Assembly (NCBI RefSeq): GCF_910589235.1
Contig: NC_060973.1
Span: forward strand, 334,001 to 398,000
Length of the DNA stretch: 64,000 bases
Reading direction: 5' to 3'
Source of the DNA: Vespa crabro
Lineage: Eukaryota > Arthropoda > Insecta > Hymenoptera > Vespidae
Shown here piece by piece: positions 51,201 through 62,637 of the stretch (position 1 is the first letter of the stretch; each line of letters begins with the position of its first letter). The notes below the pieces were generated by a model, which was not told the origin of the DNA, made no database searches, and was given only the letters and a program-made list of their open reading frames with translations. The position numbers were made by a program, and so were the translations under genes.

Positions 51201-54200
51201 CTTCTTCTACGATGGGCTTAGCCTTTTCCTCCTTTGGTTTTTCTATAACAAACTCTTCTATCACTTCCTCTGGAATACCATCGTCTTTTATAACAGTTGT
51301 TTTCTTCCTAATGATTTTCTTCGAAGGTGTTTCTACAATTTCTACAATACCTTTCTTTTCTATGGTCGATATTTTTTCTAATGGTTTTTCCAAAATCTCT
51401 TCAATAACCTGTTCTTCTTTCTCTTTTGATTTTGGTTTAACTTTCTTTCTTATAATTTTACGCGTTGGAGATTCTATTATTTCCTCCTCTTCTATGATAA
51501 GAGTTTCTTCTTTCGTTTGAGGAGCTTCTATTTTAATTTCTGTAATTTGAGCACTTTCCGTTACATCCGTGACAGGTTGAACTTTTTCTTTCTTTGGTTT
51601 TTCTATTATTAATTCTTCAACGATTTCCTCCGTGACTTCATCGATTACTTTCTGTGGCTTTTTCTTCTTTTTAACAACTTTTTTAGTAGGAGTTTCTTCG
51701 ATAATTTCTTCCTGAATTTCCTGTTATTTTACAAATATAATATAACATTAATATTGTTTAAAAATTTTTTATATATATATATATATATATATACAATTAT
51801 GTTTTTATGTCAGTTTATCTCACCTCTTCTGTTGTCTTCTCTACAATATCTGTAAAATAAAAGTAATTATATTAATGCATGTAATAAATATTAAATAATT
51901 AGCTCAGTAATTTTATTCTGTGAAAATTTTAATGTCACTATTTTTAAGGTGTAAGTAAATATATCGTTACGTTCTTTCATTTTTCACTGCTAATATAATA
52001 AATAGAAATAAATATTTTAATCGTAAATATATATGAATTTAATTTAATGTTAATTTTAAATACTATTTTAGTATGATATTTCCGTTTAAATTACTGATAC
52101 AACCAATCCCAGGTAAATCTCAGCCTATATTGTCTGCATGAATGAATAAGATAGTAAATGTTGTTATATGCGTATGCTTGTGTTGTATTTTTTTTTAAAT
52201 ATTTTACGAACAGATGCGTAATATATATATATATATATATTACATATATATATATAGCTTTTTAGGATTGACAATATTATGTAAAAATGGGCTTACCTCC
52301 TGATACGATTTCATCAGTTTTAGGTTTTAACGGTCTTGTGTATTTTGGTCTATCGTGTGTTTCTGGTGTAGTGTCTTCTATATCATCAGTTAAAGCTGTT
52401 AAGAGTGGTACAGTTTTGTCTTTATTTAACGTGTCTTTATGTTCCACTAAAGTGATAATATCTGCAACTTCCATTATTTCATCCTTACCTAACGGGATGC
52501 CATTTACTTTTTCCTCTTTTTCTGATAAATCATCAACCTTTTTCTTTTTCTTCCTTACCACTACCTTTTCTACAATTTCTTCTGTAATTGTATCTTCCAC
52601 TTGTTCAGTTTCTTTGGGTTTTTCTTCTTCAGTAGGAACTTTCTCTACCATAACGACAGTCTGTTCTTTTTCTACTGGAGATAAATCCGGTTTTGTCTCA
52701 TCATCAACCATTTTTTCCGGGACAGCTTTCTTCTTAGGTTTTTTCTGCTTCGTTTTACGTATTGTTATATCTTCATCTATTTCATCTTTCGGATGTTCAG
52801 GAAGAGCTTCGGCTTTTATACTCGGGAATTTTTCCGGGACTTCATCTTCTGGCTTTTCTTTCTTCCAACCTTTTAATTTTATAGTTTCTGGTTCTTCTTC
52901 TGGTTTTTCTTTTTGTGGTATTCGGAACTTTACTTCCGGTTCTTCTTCTGGCTCTGGAGGTTTCGGTTTTCCTGGGATTAATGGGATTTGTTCGATTTCT
53001 TGATCAGGTTTCTTTCGTTCCTCTTTAACATAAGGCTTTGGTGTAGGTTCTGGTTGAGGCTCTTCTGGTTTTTCAACTTCTTCAGGTACATACTTTTCGA
53101 GCTCTGGCCTATCAAATTCAGTAGGTTTAAATTCTTCATGTTCAAGTTTCATTTTGGGCTTTCGTTTCTTTTCTTTAGGTTCTTTTGTCTCTGTAGTTTC
53201 TTTTACTGGTTTCTTTGGAGTCTCTTCGATTTCTTCTATTTCTTTAACGGGTATTTTCTTTAATTTGATCTCTTCAGGTTGTGGTTCGTCCTGTGCAGGA
53301 ACCTTACCTTTTTGTATAACCAATTTTTGTGGTTTCTCAGGTTCCTCCGTCTTTTTCTTAGGCTTACGCTCATATACTGACTTATCTTCTATTTCCTCTA
53401 AAGGAATCTCCTTTAATTTCTCAAATTCCTTATCCAGTTTTTCTAATTCCGTTATTTCTTTTTCTGGTAATTTCGGTTTTTTAATCTTTTTCTTTAATAC
53501 TTTAAGTGCTTCTTCCGCATTCCTTGAAAGAATACCAACTTGAACAGGATTTTCTTCAAGAAGCGTAAGCTTTGGTTTTTGCAATTCTGGTGGATAGTCA
53601 CCAATAAATGTGATCCAACTGCGTAATAAAACTTTTGGAATTTTTGCTACTGTACTATCCTTTTTCTTTGGCACTGCTACTTTTTTCAATTTTATTGAGC
53701 CGAATTGTACGACATCTTGTGGCTCCATGTATTTCAATTTTGTTGGTTTTATTTCCTTTCTTTCTATTTTTTGTGGTACTAATTTTTGAAGCTCTGGAGG
53801 TAGCGGTTTTTTCTCTTTCTTCTTCTTCGTCGGTTCCCATTGTATCTTTTCTGGCATGGGTTCTAACACAGGTCTTTCATATTCTGGTTCTACCCACTCT
53901 TCTATTTCATCTTTCTTAGGAATTTTCTTTTTCTTCTTTTTAGCAACAGGTTTCTCCTTTACTTCCTCTGGTACACTTAATTCTTCTTCTTTCTTAATGT
54001 CTTCAGATTTATCTAAGATTACTGTAATATCTTTTGGACTTTCCTCTCGGGTAGGAATCTGTTCTATCAAATGCTTATCAGGTGATTCATCTGGAGGAGC
54101 TTTTTTCTTAGGTTTTTTCAACTTCGTTTTACGTATTGTTATATCTTCATCTACTTCATCTTTTGGATGTTCAGGAAGAGCTTCGGCTTTTATACTCGGG

Positions 54201-57200
54201 AATTTTTCCGAGACTTCATCTTCTGGCTTTTCTTTCTTCCAACCTTTTAATTTTATAGTTTCTGGTTCTTCTTCTGGTTTTTCTTTTTGTGGTATTCGGA
54301 ACTTTACTTCCGGTTCTTCTTCTGGCTCTGGAGGTTTCGGTTTTCCTGGGATTAATGGGATTTGTTCGATTTCTTGATCAGGTTTCTTTCGTTCCTCTTT
54401 AACATAAGGCTTTGGTGTAGGTTCTGGTTGAGGCTCTTCTGGTTTTTCAACTTCTTCAGGTACATACTTTTCGAGCTCTGGCCTATCAAATTCAGTAGGT
54501 TTAAATTCTTCATGTTCAAGTTTCATTTTGGGCTTTCGTTTCTTTTCTTTAGGTTCTTTTGTCTCTGTAGTTTCTTTTACTGGTTTCTTTGGAGTCTCTT
54601 CGATTTCTTCTATTTCTTTAACGGGTATTTTCTTTAATTTAATCTCTTCTGGTTGTGGTTCTTCCTGTGCAGGAACCTTACCTTTTTGTATAACCAATTT
54701 TTGTGGTTTCTCAGGTTCCTCCGTCTTTTTCTTAGGCTTACGCTCATATACTGACTTATCTTCTATTTCCTCTAAAGGAATCTCCTTCAATTTCTCAAAT
54801 TCCTTATCCAGTTTTTCTAATTCCGTTATTTCTTTTTCTGGTAATTTCGGTTTTTTAATCTTTTTCTTTAATACTTTAAGTGCTTCTTCCGCATTCCTTG
54901 AAAGAATACCAACTTGAACAGGATTTTCTTCAAGAAGCGTAAGCTTTGGTTTTTGCAATTCTGGTGGATAGTCACCAATAAACGTAATTCTGCTACGCAA
55001 TAAAACCTTTGGTATTTTTGCTACTTTAGGTTCTTTCTTCTTTGGTACTGTAACTTTCCGCAATTTTATTGTACCAATTTGAACAACTTCTTCAGGTTTC
55101 GAATATTGCAGTTTTGTCGGTTTTATTTCTTTTCTTTCTATTTTTTGTGGTATCAATTTCTGTAACTCTGGAGAAAGTGGCTTCTTTTCTTTCTTCTTTT
55201 TTGGAACCCTCTCTATTTTCTCCGGTAATGGCTCTAAAATCGGTTTTTCATATTCCGGTTCTACCCACTCCTCTATATCATCCTTCTTAGGAACTTTCTT
55301 CTTCTTCTTCTTTAAACGAGGAACTTCATCTACGTCCTTTTGTATAGACACCTCCGCATTTACATCAACGGCTTCTGTAATATGAACTTCCGAAATTTTT
55401 ACAGATTCGTCTACATCGGTAATAGGTATAAGCCGTTCTTCTTTTGGCTTTTCTATTACGATCTCTTCCACTACTTCCTCAGGTACACCAGCTTCAGTGA
55501 TTCTTGTCTTTTTCTTTTTGATTACTTTCTTCAATGGCGTCTCAGTAATTTCTACGATCTGCTGTTCCTCCATGATCTTTGTTTCATCTCCAGTTTTCTC
55601 TATAATCTCTTCTGTTATCACAGTTGGTTCACCTTTCTTTGTTGGCTTCTTTTTCCTCTTTATTATTTTCTTTGTTGGTGTTTCCGTCACTTCGATTACT
55701 TCTGGCTTTTCTTCTTTAGCTTCCTCTAACTCTTCCAAAAGTGGTTTTGCCTGTTCTTCCTTTGGTTTCTCTATGACGATCTCTTCCACTACTTCCTCAG
55801 GCACACCAGCTTCAGTGATTCTTGTCTTTTTCTTTTTGATTACTTTCTTCAATGGCGTCTCAGTAATTTCCACAATTTGTTGTTCTTCCATGATCTTTGT
55901 TTCATCTCCAGTTTTCTCTATAATCTCTTCTGTTATCACAGTTGGTTCACCTTTCTTTGTTGGCTTCTTTTTCCTCTTTATTATTTTCTTTGTTGGTGTT
56001 TCCGTCACTTCGATTACTTCTGGCTTTTCTTCTTTAGCTTCCTCTAACTCTTCCAAAAGTGGTTTTGCCTGTTCTTCCTTTGGTTTCTCTATGACGATCT
56101 CTTCCACTACTTCCTCAGGCACACCAGCTTCAGTGATTCTTGTCTTTTTCTTTTTGATTACTTTCTTCAATGGCGTCTCAGTAATTTCCACAATTTGTTG
56201 TTCTTCCATGATCTTTGTTTCATCTCCAGTTTTCTCTATAATCTCTTCTGTTATCACAGTTGCATCCCCTTTCTTTGTTGGCTTCTTTTTCCTCTTTATT
56301 ATTTTCTTTGTTGGCGTTTCTGTCACTTCTATTATTTCTGGCTTTTCTTCTTTAGCTTCCTCTAATTCTTCCAAAAGTGGTTTTGCCTGTTCTTCCTTTG
56401 GTTTCTCTATGACGATCTCTTCCACTACCTCCTCAGGTACACCAGCTTTAGTGATTCTTGACTTTTTCTTTTTGATTATCTTCTTCAATGGCGTCTCAGT
56501 AATTTCCACAATTTGTTGTTCTTCCATGATCTTTGTTTCATCTCCAGTTTTCTCTATAATCTCTTCTGTTATCACAGTTGGTTCACCTTTCTTTGTTGGC
56601 TTCTTTTTCCTCTTTATTATTTTCTTTGTTGGCGTTTCTGTCACTTCTATTATTTCTGGCTTTTCTTCTTTAGCTTCCTCTAACTCTTCCAAAAGTGGTT
56701 TTGCCTGTTCTTCCTTTGGTTTCTCTATGACGATCTCTTCCACTACCTCCTCAGGTACTCCAGCTTTAGTGATTCTTGTCTTTTTCTTTTTGATTATCTT
56801 CTTCAATGGCGTCTCAGTAACTTCCACAATTTGTTGTTCTTCCATGATCTTTGTTTCATCTCCAGTTTTCTCTATAATCTCTTCTGTTATCACAGTTGGT
56901 TCACCTTTCTTTGTTGGCTTCTTTTTCCTCTTTATTATTTTCTTTGTTGGCGTTTCTGTTACTTCGATTACTTCTGGCTTTTCTTCTTTAGCTTCCACTA
57001 ACTCTTCCAAAAGTGGTTTTGCCTGTTCTTCCTTTGGTTTTTCTATGACCAATTCTTCTATCACTTCCTCAGGTACACCAGCTTCAGTGATTCTTGTCTT
57101 TTTCTTTTTGATTACTTTCTTCAATGGCGTCTCAGTAATTTCCACAATTTGTCGCTCTTCCATGATTTTAGTTTCATCTCCAGTTTTCTCTATAATCTCT

Positions 57201-60200
57201 TCTGTTATCACAGTTGGTTCACCTTTCTTTGTTGGCTTCTTTTTCCTCTTTATTATTTTCTTTGTTGGCGTTTCTGTTACTTCGATTACTTCTGGCTTTT
57301 CTTCTTTAGCTTCCACTAACTCTTCCAAAAGTGGTTTTGCCTGTTCTTCCTTTGGTTTCTCTATGACGATCTCTTCCACTACTTCCTCAGGCACACCAGC
57401 TTCAGTGATTCTTGTCTTTTTCTTTTTGATTACTTTCTTCAATGGCGTCTCAGTAATTTCCACAATTTGTTGCTCTTCCATGATTTTAGTTTCATCTCCA
57501 GTTTTCTCTATAATCTCTTGTGTTATCACAGTTGCCTCCCCTTTCTTTGTTGGCTTCTTCTTCCTTTTAATTATTTTCTTTGTTGGCGTTTCTGTCACTT
57601 CGATTACTTCTGGCTTTTCTTCTTTAGCTTCCTCTAACTCTTCCAAAAGTGGTTTTGCCTGTTCTTCCTTTGGTTTTTCTATGACCAATTCTTCTATCAC
57701 TTCCTCAGGTACACCAGCTTCAGTGATTCTTGTCTTTTTCTTTTTGATTACTTTCTTCAATGGCGTCTCAGTAATTTCCACAATTTGTTGTTCTTCCATG
57801 ATCTTAGTTTCATCTCCAGTTTTCTCTATAATCTCTTCTGTTATCACAGTTGCATCCCCTTTCTTTGTTGGCTTCTTTTTCCTCTTTATTATTTTCTTTG
57901 TTGGCGTTTCTGTTACTTCAATTACTTCTGGCTTTTCTTCTTTAGCTTCTTCTAACTCTTCCAAAAGTGGTTTTGCCTGTTCTTCCTTTGGTTTCTCTAT
58001 GACGATCTCTTCCACTACTTCCTCAGGCACACCAGCTTCAGTGATTCTTGTCTTTTTCTTTTTGATTACTTTCTTCAATGGCGTCTCAGTAATTTCCACA
58101 ATTTGTTGTTCCTCCATGATCTTAGTTTCATCTCCAGTTTTCTCTATAATCTCTTCTGTTATCACAGTTGCCTCCCCTTTCTTTGTTGGCTTCTTCTTCC
58201 TTTTAATTATTTTCTTTGTTGGCGTTTCTGTCACTTCGATTACTTCTGGCTTTTCTTCTTTAGCTTCCTCTAACTCTTCCAAAAGTGGTTTTGCCTGTTC
58301 TTCATTTGGTTTTTCTATGACCAATTCTTCTATCACTTCCTCAGGTACACCAGCTTCAGTGATTCTTGTCTTCTTCTTTTTGATTACTTTCTTCAATGGC
58401 GTCTCAGTAATTTCCACAATTTGTTGCTCTTCCATGATTTTAGTTTCATCTCCAGTTTTCTCTATAATCTCTTGTGTTATCACAGTTGCCTCCCCTTTCT
58501 TTGTTGGCTTCTTTTTCCTTTTTATTATTTTCTTTGTTGGCGTTTCTGTTACTTCAATTACTTCTGCCTTTTCTTCTTTAGCTTCCTCTAACACTTCCAA
58601 AAGTGGTTTTGCCTGTTCTTCCTTTGGTTTTTCTATGACCAATTCTTCTATCACTTCCTCAGGTACACCAGCTTCAGTGATTCTTGTCTTCTTCTTTTTG
58701 ATTACTTTCTTCAATGGCGTCTCAGTAATTTCCACAATTTGTTGCTCTTCCATGATTTTAGTTTCATCTCCAGTTTTCTCTATAATCTCTTGTGTTATCA
58801 CAGTTGCCTCCCCTTTCTTTGTTGGTTTCTTTTTCCTTTTTATTATTTTCTTTGTTGGCGTTTCTGTTACTTCAATTACTTCTGGCTTTTCTTCTTTAGC
58901 TTCCTCTAACACTTCCAAAAGTGGTTTTGCCTGTTCTTCCTTTGGTTTCTCTATGACGATCTCTTCCAGTACTTCCTCAGGCACACCAGCTTCAGTGATT
59001 CTTGTCTTCTTCTTTTTGATTACTTTCTTCAATGGCGTCTCAGTAATTTCCACAATTTGTTGCTCTTCCATGATTTTAGTTTCATCTCCAGTTTTCTCTA
59101 TAATCTCTTGTGTTATCACAGTTGCCTCCCCTTTCTTTGTTGGTTTCTTTTTCCTTTTTATTATTTTCTTTGTTGGCGTTTCTGTTACTTCAATTACTTC
59201 TGGCTTTTCTTCTTTAGCTTCTTCTAACTCTTCCAAAAGTGGTTTTGCCTGTTCTTCCTTTGGTTTCTCTATGACGATCTCTTCCACTACTTCCTCAGGC
59301 ACACCAGCTTCAGTGATTCTTGTCTTTTTCTTTTTGATTACTTTCTTCAATGGCGTCTCAGTAATTTCCACAATTTGTTGTTCCTCCATGATCTTAGTTT
59401 CATCTCCAGTTTTCTCTATAATCTCTTCTGTTATCACAGTTGCCTCCCCTTTCTTTGTTGGCTTCTTTTTCTTCTTTATTATTTTCTTTGTTGGTGTTTC
59501 CGTCACTTCGATTACTTCTGGCTTTTCTTCTTTAGCTTCCTCTAACTCTTCCAAAAGTGGTTTTGCCTGTTCTCCCTTTGGTTTCTCTATGACGATCTCT
59601 TCCACTACCTCCTCAGGTACACCAGCTTTAGTGATTCTTGTCTTTTTCTTTTTGATTATCTTCTTCAATGGCGTCTCAGTAATTTCCACAATTTGTTGTT
59701 CCTCCATGATCTTTGTTTCATCTCCAGTTTTCTCTATGATCTCTTCTGTTATCACAGTTGCCTCCCCTTTCTTTGTTGGCTTCTTTTTCCTTTTTATTAT
59801 TTTCTTTGTTGGCGTTTCTGTTACTTCAATTACTTCTGGCTTTTCTTCTTTAGCTTCCTCTAACTCTTCAAAAAGTGGTTTTGCCTGTTCTTCCTTTGGT
59901 TTCTCTATGACGATCTCTTCCACTACCTCCTCAGGCACACCAGCTTCAGTGATTCTTGTCTTTTTCTTTTTGATTACTTTCTTCAATGGCGTCTCAGTAA
60001 TTTCCACAATTTGTTGTTCTTCCATGATCTTAGTTTCATCTCCAGTTTTCTCTATAATCTCTTCTGTTATCACAGTTGGTTCACCTTTCTTTGTTGGCTT
60101 CATTTTCCTCTTTATTATTTTCTTTGTTGGCGTTTCTGTCACTTCTATTATTTCTGGCTTTTCTTCTTTAGCTTCCTCTAACTCTTCCAAAAGTGGTTTT

Positions 60201-62596
60201 GCCTGTTCTTCCTTTGGTTTCTCTATGACGATCTCTTCCACTACCTCCTCAGGTACACCAGCTTTAGTGATTCTTGTCTTTTTCTTTTTGATAATCTTCT
60301 TCAATGGCGTCTCAGTAATTTCCACAATTTGTTGTTCTTCCATGATCTTTGTCTCATCTCCAGTTTTCTCTATAATCTCTTCTGTTATCACAGTTGGTTC
60401 ACCTTTCTTTGTTGGCTTCTTTTTCCTCTTTATTATTTTCTTTGTTGGCGTTTCTGTCACTTCTATTATTTCTGGCTTTTCTTCTTTAGCTTCCTCTAAC
60501 TCTTCCAAAAGTGGTTTTGCCTGTTCTTCCTTTGGTTTCTCTATGACGATCTCTTCCACTACCTCCTCAGGTACACCAGCTTTAGTGATTCTTGTCTTTT
60601 TCTTTTTGATTATCTTCTTCAATGGCGTCTCAGTAATTTCCACAATTTGTTGTTCTTCCATGATCTTTGTCTCATCTCCAGTTTTCTCTATAATCTCTTC
60701 TGTTATCACAGTTGGTTCACCTTTCTTTGTTGGCTTCTTTTTCCTCTTTATTATTTTCTTTGTTGGCGTTTCTGTTACTTCAATTACTTCTGGCTTTTCT
60801 TCTTTAGCTTCCTCTAACTCTTCCAAAAGTGGTTTTGCCTGTTCTTCCTTTGGTTTCTCTATGACGATCTCTTCCACTACCTCCTCAGGTACACCAGCTT
60901 CAGTGATTCTTGTCTTTTTCTTTTTGATTAACTTCTTCAATGGCGTCTCAGTAATTTCCACAATTTGTTGTTCCTCCATGATCTTTGTTTCATCTCCAGT
61001 TTTCTCTATGATCTCTTCTGTTATCACAGTTGGCTCCCCTTTCTTTGTTGGCTTCTTTTTCCTTTTTATGATTTTCTTAGTTGGCGTTTCCGTCACTTCG
61101 ATTACTTCCGGCTTTTCTTCTATCGGCCACTCTAATTCTTCAAGGATTTGTTGGGCACGTTCTTTCTTCGGTTTTTTTATGACTATTTCTTCTACCACCT
61201 CTTCTGGTACCCCAGCTTCAGTGATTCTTGTCTTTTTCTTTTTGATTACTTTCTTCAACGGTGTCTCAGTTATTTCAATTATCTTTTGATCTTCCATAAT
61301 CTTTTTCTCCTCTGTCGTTTTCTTTACGGTTTCTTTTGTTATAGTCGTAGGTTGATCTTTCTTAGTTATCTTCTTTGTTATTACTCTTGTTGTAGGAGTG
61401 TCTAGAATTTCTATTATTTCTTCAGGAATTTCTTTTACTTGTTCTACTGTTATTGCCTGTGTTACTTGTACGCTTTCTTTAGTTCCAATGGTCTCAGTAA
61501 CTCTTTTCTTTTTTGGTTTGATTGGAATTGTTTCCTTTATTGTCTCTTCTTCTTGGTTTATCTCAGTAGCTGTCCTAAATGGTTTCTCTATTAGCTCTTC
61601 TGTCGTTATTTCTTCTACGAAGCGTTCTTTCTTTTCTTTTCTTTTAGGTACTTTCCTTTGCTTATCCGGTTGTTTATCTTCTTCAAGTGGAGTTTCCTCT
61701 ATTTCCTCTATTTTTGTTGGTACTATTTCTTCCTGATCTACAATGTCTGTTATTTCTTCTATTGACATAAATTGTTTTTTCGGTATCTGTGGTAAGGTCG
61801 ATTTAATGTTGTCCAATTCTTCTTCGATAACGACAACATTTTCTTCTTCTTTTCCCAATGGTTTCTTCTTTCGTATAATTGTTTTCTTTGTTTTAATAGC
61901 TGCAGTATCTTCGTCCTTGCTGCCTCGCCTAAATTTCGTTGTGTATTCTTCTGTCACCTCAGTATCAGATTCGTACGATGGTTGTTGTGTTAAATCGTGT
62001 TTTGTTTTGTGTGGTAATGTGATTGTGGTGTCATGTTGCACTGGTGCTTCTGTTGTTTCTGAAATGTATACAGAACAGGTGTGATATGATAAAAATGTAG
62101 TAGTGAGTTGACAATTTGTTGATTACTTTATTTGGTTTGACTTCTATGCTCCATCGACACATTGCTGGATATTGACTGGATTAATTTTAAAGGTACTTTA
62201 TATTTTAATATTATTCTCCAGTATAATATATAATGATTTAATTGGAAATAAATATCTATTGATGACATTATATGTGTATCTGTATTACATTGTTGAACAG
62301 ACAATGTATACAGATATAAATGAGCTGGTTTAATGGAGTATGATATCGGTTACTTTTGTAATGAAATATATTTGTGATTAGTGGTACATTTGTATACTTG
62401 TGTTGTATAGTGTTTGTTCTCAGACCGATTATCAGAATGTATTATCTGTTTGTGAATTTTCACCCCGTTTCTTGACCTCCATTTGACTTTATGTAAAATC
62501 GATTTTCTACTTACCTATTTATCACGATTGCTTGCTACTTAGATACCTACGCATTATTTTCATTTTTTATTTGACGTTATAATTTTACACAGTTAT

Positions 62597-62637
<41 letters not shown>

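Noticed and set aside
55497..61289. Plus-strand open frame of 1,930 codons
   Set aside because: It is the antisense of the sls 106-residue array. The repeat lacks codons that give reverse-strand stops, and repetition extends the open frame. The product is a Ser/Phe/Val-rich low-complexity shadow.
46240..61300. Regular direct repeats that could suggest a CRISPR or satellite array
   Set aside because: There are no spacers, units are coding and in frame, and the host is a eukaryotic muscle gene.
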